NCBI GenBank assembly: GCA_002348265.1
Contig: DEAT01000028.1
Span: forward strand, 119,983 to 183,982
Direction: 5' to 3'
Source: Gemmatimonadales bacterium UBA2975
GTDB taxonomy: Bacteria > Gemmatimonadota > Gemmatimonadetes > Longimicrobiales > Gaopeijiaceae
Length of the DNA stretch: 64,000 nt
In this document: one piece after another, positions 9,133 to 17,535 of the stretch
How positions within the stretch are numbered: the first letter of the stretch is position 1
Layout of the letters: every line of letters begins with the position of its first letter
Translations under genes and position numbers: made by a program
Notes under the pieces: generated by a model
Seen by the model: the letters and a program-made list of their open reading frames with translations, nothing else
The model's database searches: none
What the model was told of the DNA's origin: nothing

Positions 9133-10334
9133 CGCTCCCCGAAACCTCGTTCCACCAAGTACGTGATATACCCATCGAAGTTTCTTCGCAGTTCTCTTAC
9201 TGAATCACCGCCAAACTTTTCGAGAACTGCATCCGCGATGACAAGCGCTACCATCGCCTCCCCAACCACTCCAGCGGCAGGAACGGCACATACGTCACTG
9301 CGCTCGACTGCGGCATCACCCTCTGACCCATCTCGCAAGTCCACACTGGGAAGTCGCTTACGCAGCGTAGAGATCGGCTTCATCGCACCTCGTACTAGGA
9401 TTGGTTGACCTGTCGTGACACCTCCTTCTAGCCCTCCAGCACGATTCGATGCCCGGCCAATGCCACCAGACCGGGTCTGGTCTTCGGCTAGAACGATTGG
9501 GTCATGTACTTCGGATCCCGGTCGACTTGCAGCCTCAAATCCCATTCCCAAATCGACACCCTTAACGGCCTGTATCGACATAACAGCCGCTGCGAGCCTG
9601 CCATCGAGCCTTCTATCCCATGACACGTAAGAACCAAGGCCGACAGGAAGTCCACGCGCCACGACCTCGAAGATTCCTCCGAGTGTATCTCCTCTATCCT
9701 TAGCCTCGTCGATCTCTTTGCACATTAGGGCTGACGCCTTGCGATCTAGACATCGTACGGGATCCTCATCTGCCACCGCATTGAGATCGTCTGGGAGATC
9801 AGTAAGATCGACAGCAACCGATCCAATTGCGCGGACATGACTTTGGACCGAGATACCAAGCTCTAGCAGAAGTCGCTTGGCCACCGCGCCGCATGCTACC
9901 CGCGCAGCTGTCTCACGAGCGCTTGCCCGCTCAAGGATATCTCTTACGTCACGGCGATCATATTTGAAGGCGCCAGCAAGGTCCGCATGGCCAGGTCGTG
10001 GCAGATAGTGAGGTTTGAGCGATTTCAGATTCACGTCTTTGGGTGGCGCTTCGTGGGCCATCGCCGTGGTCCAGTTTTCCCAGTCTTGATTTCGAATAAC
10101 CATCGAGATCGGTGAGCCCAACGTTTCACCGAGTCGGACTCCACTTAGAAGTTCCACATGATCTTTTTCAATCTGCATACGGCGGCCTCGGCCGTACCCT
10201 CTTTGGCGCCGCGCGAGTTCCGGATCTACGTCGCGCGCTACATCGAGACCTAGGCCAGAAGGAACACCCTCCAATAGCGCTGTCAGCGCTTTACCGTGCG
10301 ATTCGCCGGCTGTGTGAAAACGTAAACAGATCAT
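9129..10334 (-). CDS. aroC: Chorismate synthase
   Basis: Chorismate synthase eliminates phosphate from EPSP using reduced FMN, the last common step of the shikimate pathway. The N-terminus LRFHTAGESHGKALTALLEG is the family signature. QRGYGRGRRMQIEKD, RPGHADLAGAFKYDRRDVRD and the later FEAASRPGSEVHDPI and SNRAGGLEGGVTTGQPI carry the conserved FMN- and substrate-contacting residues. The length of 401 is normal for the longer, monofunctional type. The start is ATG at 10334 with no good Shine-Dalgarno. It is the first gene of the tightly overlapped series aroC-aroK-topA-trmFO-xerC, so a promoter should lie in the 10,335-10,457 gap, where I see no convincing consensus. Confidence 0.97.
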   Translation of the reverse strand: MICLRFHTAGESHGKALTALLEGVPSGLGLDVARDVDPELARRQRGYGRGRRMQIEKDHVELLSGVRLGETLGSPISMVIRNQDWENWTTAMAHEAPPKDVNLKSLKPHYLPRPGHADLAGAFKYDRRDVRDILERASARETAARVACGAVAKRLLLELGISVQSHVRAIGSVAVDLTDLPDDLNAVADEDPVRCLDRKASALMCKEIDEAKDRGDTLGGIFEVVARGLPVGLGSYVSWDRRLDGRLAAAVMSIQAVKGVDLGMGFEAASRPGSEVHDPIVLAEDQTRSGGIGRASNRAGGLEGGVTTGQPILVRGAMKPISTLRKRLPSVDLRDGSEGDAAVERSDVCAVPAAGVVGEAMVALVIADAVLEKFGGDSVRELRRNFDGYITYLVERGFGER

Positions 10335-10457
10335 TGTTTATTGACCTTTGAACCCAGATCAGTCGTTACGTGAACGAACGCAATTAGAGAATCTCGCCTG
10401 GGTCGGATTTGGCATCTCTTAGACTGACTGCGTGTGACCCAGGAAGCGTTCTTGGCA

Positions 10458-10856
10458 TCAGCGAGTGCAGACAACCTCTTCCTTTTGGGTTGGAGTGACC
10501 GGTTCAGTAGGGGGAAGCTCTGCGCCTCCGAAGATGGCACAACCCTCTTTCTTTCCAAGCTCAGAGTGGGTTGCCACAGCACTCCATCCGGAGCTGGACG
10601 CAGTTATCGCTAGTATCACCCCATGAGAGCTCGCGAGGGAAAGCTCTTCCAGATCGTTCGTATATGAATAGTGGTCCTCCAAATACGTCTGCTGCCGACT
10701 CGACAAATGCTCGAGGTCAGCCTTCATCGCTGCGAAATATGCCCTCTCGCGAATCGCACTGAATTTCGGAATCACAATTGCGGCTATGATCGCAATGATG
10801 ACAGCTACGATAAGGAGCTCGACAACAGTGAAGCCTTTGCTTTGCTGCATTTTCAT
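10458..10856 (-). CDS. Type IV pilin-like protein
   Basis: Starting at ATG 10856 this is a 132-residue prepilin. A short leader MKMQQSKG precedes the cleavage site G/FTVVELL, with Glu at mature position 5. A long hydrophobic helix follows (VAVIIAIIAAIVIPKFSAI), the usual class III signal for prepilin peptidase PilD and the polymerising helix of type IV pili or pseudopili. The C-terminal globular part is small, and the two Cys (in KKEGCAIFG and EEVVCTR) could form the disulfide-bonded D-region. The reading frame stays open ~45 codons upstream of ATG 10856, but that part is not pilin-like. No other pilus genes are nearby, so it may be a lone minor pilin or the major PilA. The exact role is unknown. 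Confidence 0.85.
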   Translation of the reverse strand: MKMQQSKGFTVVELLIVAVIIAIIAAIVIPKFSAIRERAYFAAMKADLEHLSSRQQTYLEDHYSYTNDLEELSLASSHGVILAITASSSGWSAVATHSELGKKEGCAIFGGAELPPTEPVTPTQKEEVVCTR

Positions 10857-11032
10857 ATTCCAAACGAGACGTTTTCTGACTCGGGTCCTCGCAGAGACGA
10901 AATCTGATTTGACCAGCAACTCTAATAACTTGGCACAACCCGGAAAGAACCGGCAAGCCAAAACGAGCTGTGAACCCACCTCCTGACCCATCTATAAATC
11001 AGTGTAACGCATTCACCCGAAATCGAATCACT

Positions 11033-11869
11033 TCAAGGCACCTGACCTCTATCGTTCAGCTTCGAGCTGAATCTCTCTTCACTGTCCCAGAGCGCAATCG
11101 ACGGACGAGTCCATAACTTAGCTTTTTGGCTTAATAGATTGTATTTGACGATGCATCCAAGTGCTGAGATTCCATCTTTCCACCCAATCTTCTTGCCCTC
11201 AGCATACGAGCGACCATGGTAACTGATCGGGAGTTCGTAAATTCGAGCACCGGCCTGTGCTAGCCTTGCCGTAATTTCCGGCTCAATCCCAAACCGATTT
11301 GCAGACAGGGGCAACTCATCTAGTAGCTCCCGCCGAACCATTTTGTAGCACGTTTCCATGTCAGTCAGGTTCAGGTCGGTAAACATATTTGAGAGCAGGG
11401 TCAGGAAACGGTTTCCGACAGAATGCCAGAAGAACAGGACTCTGTGCGGACCACCCAAGAAACGTGATCCGTAGACCGCATCAGCCTTACCGGAGAGGAT
11501 AGGCTGAAGCAGCCTCGGGAACTCATGAGGGTCGTACTCCATATCCGCATCCTGGACAACCACCACGTCCCCGGTGGCATGCTTAAATCCGGTGCGTAAA
11601 GCAGCACCCTTTCCCTGATTCACTTTTTTACTTATCAACCGATCGATGAGGTCGCCTTCTAACCTGGCTAGCAACTCACTCGTCCCGTCAGTCGACCCAT
11701 CGTCGACGACTATGACTTCCAGCCAGAGGGGCACATCCCGCACCCGGCTTAGAAGTGTTTCTACAGTTTGGACTTCATTATATACCGGGATGACAACCGA
11801 GAGTCGAACTCGATCCCACGCCAAGCCGCCGTCGAGATCCCGTGGTCCAGCGCTCTTGGGAAAATTCAT
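11033..11869 (-). CDS. Family 2 glycosyltransferase (polyprenyl-phosphate sugar transferase type)
   Basis: This 278-residue GT-A-fold protein has LSVVIPVYNE at the start of the domain, VVDDGSTDGT (about residues 54-63) for nucleotide-sugar binding, the QGKGAALRTGFKHATG segment and the metal-binding DADMEYDP (from residue 107). The central GSRFLGG and TDMETCYKMV motifs are typical of the dolichyl/undecaprenyl-phosphate mannose or glucose synthase subfamily, and no C-terminal membrane segments follow. It probably charges a polyprenyl phosphate with a sugar at the inner membrane for envelope glycans or protein glycosylation. Acceptor and sugar cannot be read from sequence. No linked glycan cluster is present. 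Confidence 0.85.
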   Translation of the reverse strand: MNFPKSAGPRDLDGGLAWDRVRLSVVIPVYNEVQTVETLLSRVRDVPLWLEVIVVDDGSTDGTSELLARLEGDLIDRLISKKVNQGKGAALRTGFKHATGDVVVVQDADMEYDPHEFPRLLQPILSGKADAVYGSRFLGGPHRVLFFWHSVGNRFLTLLSNMFTDLNLTDMETCYKMVRRELLDELPLSANRFGIEPEITARLAQAGARIYELPISYHGRSYAEGKKIGWKDGISALGCIVKYNLLSQKAKLWTRPSIALWDSEERFSSKLNDRGQVP

Positions 11870-11943
11870 CTTTCAGGACTCTATTGACGGTTCAACCAAC
11901 TAAAGCTGAAAAGGTAATCCGATGGGAAACCCTTTGCGTGGTC

Positions 11944-12567
11944 TCAGCGAGAATCTGGCCGAACCAATCGACATACTTCATCCACGATCGAATATCCTGA
12001 CCCACCCATTCGTCCGACCGGGTTAAGATCCTCCGAAAAAATAATGCTCGTCCCTCGTTCTTTCCGAAGCGAAGAGTCTAGCCGGATACCGACGACTTCA
12101 CCAACGACCAACGTATTGTATCCACTCAACCCGACCTCTTGGGTAACTTCGCACTCCAGCACTGCTTTACACTCAGAAACAAAAGGGGCGGCCACACGAT
12201 CGGAATCAACCGGAGTTAGCCCGACAAGCGCGAACTCATCGACCTCGGGCGGCACGCTGGCTGATGAATCGTTCATCTGCTCAATTAATTCTTGAGACAC
12301 GATATTCAAACAAAAAGCACCAAGCTCTCTGATGTTCGCGAGCGAGTCTTTCATCCCCGACTTCTTCTGGCCAATCGAGACCCCCACCAACATCGGGTGG
12401 ACAGATAGCACATTGAAAAAGCTGTAAGGTGCAAGGTTTGGAACGCCATCTGCGCTTCTGGTCGACAACCATCCAATCGGACGAGGCACCACGAGGGACG
12501 TGATCAGCTCGTAGCGCTCTAGCTCTAGGAGTTCACCTGGAGTCAGGACCTCTGTGACCAGGCTCAA
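11944..12567 (-). CDS. Flavin reductase-like, FMN-binding split-barrel protein
   Basis: The 207 residues form a flavin reductase-like domain: LVVPRPIGWLSTRSADGVPN, LAPYSFFNVLSVHPMLVGVS and KDSLANIRELGAFCLNI bind FMN in this family, followed by the LVVGEVVGIRLD strand. Members reduce flavins with NAD(P)H or serve as the reductase partner of monooxygenases; the substrate here is unknown. It starts with TTG at 12567, sharing TTGA with the stop of the upstream exported protein, with an AAGG just upstream. The coupling suggests cotranscription, though a functional link to the LysM protein is not obvious. Confidence 0.85.
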   Translation of the reverse strand: MSLVTEVLTPGELLELERYELITSLVVPRPIGWLSTRSADGVPNLAPYSFFNVLSVHPMLVGVSIGQKKSGMKDSLANIRELGAFCLNIVSQELIEQMNDSSASVPPEVDEFALVGLTPVDSDRVAAPFVSECKAVLECEVTQEVGLSGYNTLVVGEVVGIRLDSSLRKERGTSIIFSEDLNPVGRMGGSGYSIVDEVCRLVRPDSR

Positions 12568-13334
12568 CCGCCTTGAGGGACGTCGATGACCTGACCAACG
12601 TAAATACGGCTGCCCCGAATCCCATTCCTATCCCGAAGTTCATCGACCGTAGTGTCGTGCGCTCGGGCAATGGTCCACAAAGAGTCGCCTCGCCGCACTC
12701 TGTATTCCAGCATATCCGGTTCACCGACCCCTCGAGCCAGCAAGGAAGTTACATAGTCGGCGTAGGGCCGGGGAAAAAGTGCGACGTGGTAGTGGCGTGG
12801 ACTACGCTCTAAGGTTGCCTCAAGCACCCCCTGTCTCTCTAGACTCGAAAGGACCCCCTGCAACCATTCACGACAAGCACGGTTCCAACTGTATCTCAGG
12901 TCTAGCGCCATTCCGGTCGGGTGCACCGACCTATCGGATGCATTACGAGGCTGTCTTGTGGTTGGACGCGTCAGGCTCGTGATAACAAGCTGCTCTCCAC
13001 ACGCCCGCCGGTACTGGGCTCCAAGGCGCTCGGCAAAGAGCCGAACTTCAGGACGAGCGAACGGATAGCGCACATCGTTCTTCACGATAAAGTCACGAGT
13101 TGACTCAATCCGGACTAACCACCCTTGATCTACAAAGAAACGCACACGCTCAGGGGTATCGATAAACGTGTAGTCATGTTGTCGCGCCATCTGGACCTGA
13201 CGATCCATGGACGACCGCGATCCTTGAAGCGATTGTGCGATTGCGGAACACGGGGAGACCGCAATCACAGCAGCGATGGAAACACCAAATAGTGCCAGTG
13301 GCAGCAGCCGAGAATGAATGCGATTCAGAATCAT
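12564..13334 (-). CDS. Exported LAS-peptidase-like protein with C-terminal LysM domain
   Basis: The protein (256 residues) has a signal peptide (about residues 1-34, ending near SPCSAIAQ). A central domain carries His138-x-x-Gly-x-Ala-x-Asp145 in SVHPTGMALD and a His-Tyr-His at 181-183. This pattern matches the zinc-binding signatures of LAS-type peptidoglycan peptidases (M15/VanY/MepA). A LysM domain fills roughly residues 209-254 (YRVRRGDSLWTIARAHD and IYVGQVIDVP), which binds peptidoglycan. It is therefore probably a periplasmic murein hydrolase or binding protein; proteins annotated as DUF5715 look similar to me from memory. Its start lies ~40 bases downstream of two palindromes. The flavin reductase-like gene is coupled downstream. 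Confidence 0.78.
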   Translation of the reverse strand: MILNRIHSRLLPLALFGVSIAAVIAVSPCSAIAQSLQGSRSSMDRQVQMARQHDYTFIDTPERVRFFVDQGWLVRIESTRDFIVKNDVRYPFARPEVRLFAERLGAQYRRACGEQLVITSLTRPTTRQPRNASDRSVHPTGMALDLRYSWNRACREWLQGVLSSLERQGVLEATLERSPRHYHVALFPRPYADYVTSLLARGVGEPDMLEYRVRRGDSLWTIARAHDTTVDELRDRNGIRGSRIYVGQVIDVPQGG

Positions 13335-13374
13335 CTCTTTATCGATTCAAAACCTGTGTTTCGAAGGATCTCAG

Positions 13375-13408
13375 TGTAGTCGCACTACAGTAGTAAACAT
13401 TTGTTTAC
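13375..13408. promoter_or_regulatory. Two adjacent palindromes upstream of the LysM gene
   Basis: TGTAGT-CGC-ACTACA (13375-13389) and GTAAACA-TT-TGTTTAC (13393-13408) are perfect inverted repeats 3 bases apart, 41-74 bases upstream of the LysM-gene start. The second has the size and symmetry of a dimeric repressor site. No regulator is assigned. Confidence 0.4.
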
Positions 13409-13455
13409 ACGCGCAAGGATTATGAAACATTCTTACTTGGCAGACCCTAGCTTTT

Positions 13456-13487
13456 AAAACAGAACGATGATCTGAACGAGCAGATCA
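13456..13487 (-). terminator. Possible terminator downstream of sodA
   Basis: On the minus strand the 7-bp stem TGATCTG/CAGATCA (13468-13487, loop of 6) is followed by the T-rich TCGTTCTGTTTT. It lies ~100 bases after the sodA stop and before the palindromes of the next gene. Confidence 0.4.
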
Positions 13488-13585
13488 AAGCCGCCACACC
13501 AAGAGCTTTCTCAGTGTTCAACACTCCTCTGCTGCACGGATGGGACCGACCCTATCAAACCGAGATCCTACTCACGGCTAGGGAG

Positions 13586-14209
13586 TCAGACTTCTCGAGC
13601 ATCGTTGTATCGAGCTGAGACACGATCCCAATTAACAATGCTCCAGAAAGCAGACAGATAGTCCGGCCGACGGTTCTGATACCTTAGGTAGTAGGCATGC
13701 TCCCACACGTCGACCCCGAGTAATGGCGTTAGGCCATGCATGAGCGGGCTGTCCTGATTCGGTGTTGCCTGAACAGACAGAGCCCCCGCAGCATCCGAGC
13801 AAAGCCAACCCCACCCAGATCCAAACTGACCTCCGGCCGCCGCCTGGAACTGCGTCCTGAATTCGTCTAGTGACCCAAAGGCTGCATCCACCGCTAGGGC
13901 GAGATCACCCGTCGGGGCTTCTGCACCCCCCGGAGTCATCACATCCCAAAACAGAGTATGGTTGACGTAACCACCTCCATTGTTCCGAACGGCTCCTCGG
14001 ATCTCCTCAGGAATAGCGTTCAGATTCGAGACTAGATCGATCGCTGACATTTCATGGAGATCGTTATGGCTTTCCAGTGCCGCATTTAGTTTGCTGGTGT
14101 ATCCGGCATGATGCTTGCCGTGATGGATAGCCATGGTTTGTGCGTCGATGTGAGGCTCAAGGGCGTCATGCTCAAAGCCCAGGTCAGGAAGCTGGAAAGG
14201 GTAGGCCAT
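13586..14209 (-). CDS. sodA: Superoxide dismutase, Mn type
   Basis: This 207-residue Fe/Mn-family superoxide dismutase converts superoxide to oxygen and peroxide. The start is ATG 14209, with AAGGAG 10 bases upstream; the frame stays open upstream but without family similarity. The first metal His is His29 (IHHGKHHAGY), the second is in NNGGGYVNHTLFWDVM, and the Asp and last His are in LLGVDVWEHAYYLRYQN. A Gly in place of the FeSOD Gln before VNH, together with Gln in ATPNQDSPLMHG, points to manganese rather than iron. There is no signal peptide, so it is cytoplasmic. Confidence 0.95.
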   Translation of the reverse strand: MAYPFQLPDLGFEHDALEPHIDAQTMAIHHGKHHAGYTSKLNAALESHNDLHEMSAIDLVSNLNAIPEEIRGAVRNNGGGYVNHTLFWDVMTPGGAEAPTGDLALAVDAAFGSLDEFRTQFQAAAGGQFGSGWGWLCSDAAGALSVQATPNQDSPLMHGLTPLLGVDVWEHAYYLRYQNRRPDYLSAFWSIVNWDRVSARYNDAREV

Positions 14210-14419
14210 TTCTGCGGAACTCCTTGGCGTGGATTTCTCGTTTAAGACGGGCGCTCTCGCCCATACCGATCCTTCTACCAACAGGAACCTACAAGTCTTC
14301 TGTCGATACCTTGAAGCTAAGAAACCAAGGCACGCCAGCAAACCTCATCAACAAGGGGCGGGACTACCTTATGGTCGCCCCATCCCCCGTGATGGTGCTA
14401 AGACCGCAAAAGACGTGAA

Positions 14420-16144
14420 TCAGTCACTCATGGCCTCTCGTCTTGAAGAGATCGCCTCATAAGGCTTACGCTCGAAATAGCTACGGGTTTCGGCTACCAC
14501 TACAGGAGCGAGTAAGATCAGCGCAATGAGATTAGGCCAGATTACGATCGCTAGTGCTACGTCGCCAAGAGCCCACACAACGGCCAAAGGAATCGCAGCA
14601 CCGGTAAAGTGTGCCAGAACGAAGAGTGCTTTGTACGGAAGTATAGCCCTCTTTCCAAAGAGATAGTAAGCGCAGCGATCTCCATAATAGCTCCAGGAAA
14701 TCGCAGTCGAAATCCCAAAAAGAAGCACTCCGAACACAACTATGAAGTGGCCCCAGTCTCCAAGGGGCGCCAGCCCCTGCCGGAACGCTTCCGCCGTAAT
14801 CGGGGCCCCATTCTCAACTGCGTTGCCGTAAAGCGAGGTGTATGTCGCACCATCGTCAGCCTTCGCCTCACCGCTTCCTGGATAGATTGTCCCTGTAAAG
14901 GGCATCGTTTGCGCGACATCTGTATACAGCATGTCGACGCTAGCTTCGTGCCAAGAAACCATCGCTGCACCCACGCCCGTCTTCACATGAAGACCTTCGG
15001 CGATCTCTATCGATTGCGGCGCATCTACACCAGCGTAACGGTTCTCCTCCACTTCGGCGGTCCAAGTAATATCACCACCACCCAGCGTCACCTCGGTCGG
15101 GAACCGCTGCTCATGTGTACCTGTGACCACGATCACCAACCCTGTCAATGTACAGATGACAAGTGTGTCGATCAGTGGCTCTAGAAGAGCCACCACGCCC
15201 TCAGAGACAGGCTCGTCAGTTTTCGCTGCTGCGTGCGCGATCGGTGCGGAACCCTGACCAGCTTCGTTCGAAAACAAACCTCGGCGGACACCCCACATCA
15301 TCGTGACCATAAAGACGCCGATCCCGATGCCCGCAACTCCGGCTTGGGGATTGAACGCCTCTGTGACCACCATGGCAAAAGCTCCCGGCACACTCCCTAA
15401 ATTAAGCACCAGGATCACCAATGCGCCGAACACATAGATCGCAGCCATGAACGGCGCGAGAAAAGCCGTAACCCTACCAATCCTTCCTATTCCTCCGAGA
15501 ATAACTGCGGCCACTATGACCGTGGTGATAGCACCCATCACTATCGTTGGAATGCCGAAGGCGCTGTTCATCTGATCGGCTACAGTGTTCGCCTGAACTG
15601 CGTTACCGGTAAAGAAGGCCGTGAACGCGAGCATGACTGCAAAAAAGACCGCCATCGGCTTCCATTTGGCACCAAGCCCACGCTCGATGTAGTACATCGG
15701 GCCACCGGCAACATTTCCGAATTCATCCGTTGTTCGGTATTTCTGCGCTAGAGTCACCTCAGAGAACTTTGTAGCCATCCCCAAGAACGCAGTTACCCAC
15801 ATCCAGAAGAGTGCGCCGGGACCTCCCCAGTGAATCGCCATTGCCACACCGGCGATGTTACCGATACCAACTGTGGCCGACAGCGCAGTTGTTAGCGCTT
15901 GGAAGTGAGAAACATCACCGGGGTCATCGGGATCGTCGTATTTCCCAGTGGTAACCCCGAAACCGTGTCCTAGACGAGTTATCTGGACGAAACCGGTGCG
16001 AACCGTCAGGTAAAACCCGGTTCCCAATAGAAGGATGACCATGAAGGCGACTTGTTCACCTCCAAAGGGGATCCCAATGTTGATAATGTAGTCGTTCGCG
16101 AAGTCGACGATCGGCTGGAGAAAGCTGTTTAGAAAGGACTCCAT
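14420..16144 (-). CDS. Alanine/glycine:Na+ symporter family (AGCS) transporter
   Basis: This 574-residue integral membrane protein is of the AGCS (AlsT/DagA) family. Family signatures include YDDPDDPGDVSHFQALTTAL, SATVGIGNIAGVAMAIHWGG, PGALFWMWVTAFLGMATKFS, NVAGGPMYYIERGLG and GLFSNEAGQGSAPIAHAAAK. It imports small amino acids, probably alanine or glycine, with sodium. Family members are usually ~450-480 residues; here ~100 extra residues sit between the helix LVICTLTGLVIVVTG (ends near residue 343) and WGHFIVVFGVLLFG. They are rich in Gly, Thr and acidic residues and probably form an extracytoplasmic domain. The gene stands alone between sodA and the desaturase gene. Confidence 0.93.
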   Translation of the reverse strand: MESFLNSFLQPIVDFANDYIINIGIPFGGEQVAFMVILLLGTGFYLTVRTGFVQITRLGHGFGVTTGKYDDPDDPGDVSHFQALTTALSATVGIGNIAGVAMAIHWGGPGALFWMWVTAFLGMATKFSEVTLAQKYRTTDEFGNVAGGPMYYIERGLGAKWKPMAVFFAVMLAFTAFFTGNAVQANTVADQMNSAFGIPTIVMGAITTVIVAAVILGGIGRIGRVTAFLAPFMAAIYVFGALVILVLNLGSVPGAFAMVVTEAFNPQAGVAGIGIGVFMVTMMWGVRRGLFSNEAGQGSAPIAHAAAKTDEPVSEGVVALLEPLIDTLVICTLTGLVIVVTGTHEQRFPTEVTLGGGDITWTAEVEENRYAGVDAPQSIEIAEGLHVKTGVGAAMVSWHEASVDMLYTDVAQTMPFTGTIYPGSGEAKADDGATYTSLYGNAVENGAPITAEAFRQGLAPLGDWGHFIVVFGVLLFGISTAISWSYYGDRCAYYLFGKRAILPYKALFVLAHFTGAAIPLAVVWALGDVALAIVIWPNLIALILLAPVVVAETRSYFERKPYEAISSRREAMSD

Positions 16145-16264
16145 GCGTTATGCCCGTTAGTCGGTGGCAACGAGTCGCGGTTTCTTACCCGCGACTCAGG
16201 ATTCACGGCGAAGATTGCGCCGTCAGGTTAGCTAGTGCAAGCAATTTCCTAGCGATCCTACAAA

Positions 16265-17422
16265 TCACCCTGAGGCAATCGCTCTCTCGCACAGATGCCG
16301 CGCGACTGCGGTGGCAAGTATCTCATGGGTCCGGTTCACGATAGCGTCGAGTGAGTGCGACTCCTGAAACATCTCCTCCGCCTTATCTCTGAGTTCCGGG
16401 ACAGTCGGCAAGTGAGGGAATGACATCTCAGTTAATCGCTCCTCCATCTGAGTTCTGGTGCGTCTAACACAATCCGACAAGTCTTCTATCGGATGCGCCT
16501 CACACCAAGCTTCGCGAACAGCCCAAGAGATCCCCTCAATGTTGAAGGCCTCAGCAAGCTCGTTAGCAACCCTCTCCACAACCTTCCTGCCCACTGGTCG
16601 CTCGCCCCTGACTATTTCCTCTGGCGGAGCACGAAGATCCCAGACAAGGCGGAACCACGACATGACCTTGAGGACGTAGTAGGAGATGTCGATCTCCCAC
16701 CAACGAAAACCTTGCCGAGTCGAACTCTGGTAGTGGTGATGGTTGTTGTGCCAACCCTCACCGAGGGTGATCAAGGCGAGCCACAAATTGTTACGAGAAT
16801 CATCACCGGTGAGATACCGCTGAGAGCCCGAGACGTGGGCAAGAGAATTAATAAAAAACGTGCAGTGAAAGAGAACGACAGTGCTCCAAAAGAAGCCCAC
16901 TACTAGCATGGCCCATCCGCCAACAAACCAAACTCCGAAACCCAACAGAATCGCCGGCAGATATGTGTGACGGTCGAGCCAAACAAGTTCTGGATAACGT
17001 GTTAGATCCTTCACGGTTCCATAATCCGGTTCCCAGTTGCTCGGGTTGAAAATCCATGTGACATGGGAATACAAAAAACCGTGGTGCCGAGGAGAATGCA
17101 CATCGTGCTCGGTGTCAGAATGCAGATGATGGTGTCTATGCACAGCAGCCCACCAAATCACCCCGCGCTGGGCGGACGTCTGTCCCAGAAACGCAATCAA
17201 GAACTGCATCGCGCGACTCGTCTTATACGTCCGATGACTGAAATACCGATGATACCCTGCCGTTATCGCCCACATGCGAACAACGTAGAGAGCTGAAGCC
17301 ACCACGAGAGCCCGCAGGGGGACGCCAGTCCAGATCGCTCCCAAGCAAGCTAGATGGGTCGCGACGAACGGAATCGCTGACGGATAGACAACGTCGCTGT
17401 GAGGGGGATGACTCTCCAGCAA
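16265..17422 (-). CDS. Acyl-CoA/acyl-lipid delta-9 fatty acid desaturase
   Basis: The 385-residue protein has the three histidine boxes of membrane desaturases: HRYFSHRTY, HRHHHLHSDTEHD and HNNHHHYQSS, which bind the di-iron centre. Hydrophobic segments flank the boxes (e.g. WAMLVVGFFWSTVVLFHCTF). It would introduce a double bond, most likely delta-9, into saturated acyl chains in the cytoplasmic membrane to adjust fluidity. A ~110-residue soluble C-terminal extension of no recognised family follows the last His box. The start is TTG 17422, chosen because GGAGG lies 5 bases upstream. It is divergent from the SahR-like regulator gene, with a ~100-base shared promoter region. Confidence 0.93.
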   Translation of the reverse strand: MLESHPPHSDVVYPSAIPFVATHLACLGAIWTGVPLRALVVASALYVVRMWAITAGYHRYFSHRTYKTSRAMQFLIAFLGQTSAQRGVIWWAAVHRHHHLHSDTEHDVHSPRHHGFLYSHVTWIFNPSNWEPDYGTVKDLTRYPELVWLDRHTYLPAILLGFGVWFVGGWAMLVVGFFWSTVVLFHCTFFINSLAHVSGSQRYLTGDDSRNNLWLALITLGEGWHNNHHHYQSSTRQGFRWWEIDISYYVLKVMSWFRLVWDLRAPPEEIVRGERPVGRKVVERVANELAEAFNIEGISWAVREAWCEAHPIEDLSDCVRRTRTQMEERLTEMSFPHLPTVPELRDKAEEMFQESHSLDAIVNRTHEILATAVARHLCERAIASG

Positions 17423-17485
17423 CCCTTCCTCCCTTTCGTGCTCTTTCTGTTAACTGGGCAATCGCAAGCTAAGACTGTAAACCCT

Positions 17486-17513
17486 TTGTACAACCTTCTC
17501 CTCTTTATATGTT
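17486..17513 (+). promoter_or_regulatory. Candidate sigma-70-type promoter of the SahR-like gene
   Basis: TTGTAC (17486-17491) and TATGTT (17508-17513) are separated by 16 bases, an acceptable -35/-10 pair. A start site near 17520 would give a nearly leaderless message from ATG 17527. Confidence 0.35.
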
Positions 17514-17535
17514 TATATTCGAATTTATGAATATA
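17514..17535. promoter_or_regulatory. Candidate ArsR-family operator over the regulator's own start
   Basis: TATATTC-N8-GAATATA is a perfect 7-bp inverted repeat. It lies at the predicted transcription start and overlaps ATG 17527, in the desaturase/SahR-like divergent region. AT-rich imperfect dyads of this spacing are usual ArsR-family operators, so autoregulation is likely. Confidence 0.5.

Noticed and set aside
10857..10991. 45-codon N-terminal extension of the pilin-like protein
   Set aside because: Prepilin leaders are short and basic; the ATG at 10856 gives a normal leader, and the extension has no pilin features.
14210..14341. 44-codon N-terminal extension of superoxide dismutase
   Set aside because: No family similarity upstream of MAYPFQLPDL, and AAGGAG sits 10 bases before the internal ATG 14209.
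14609..15184. 191-codon plus-strand frame opposite the AGCS symporter gene
   Set aside because: Antisense to the insertion region of a recognisable transporter; Cys/Arg/His-rich composition without any family signature.
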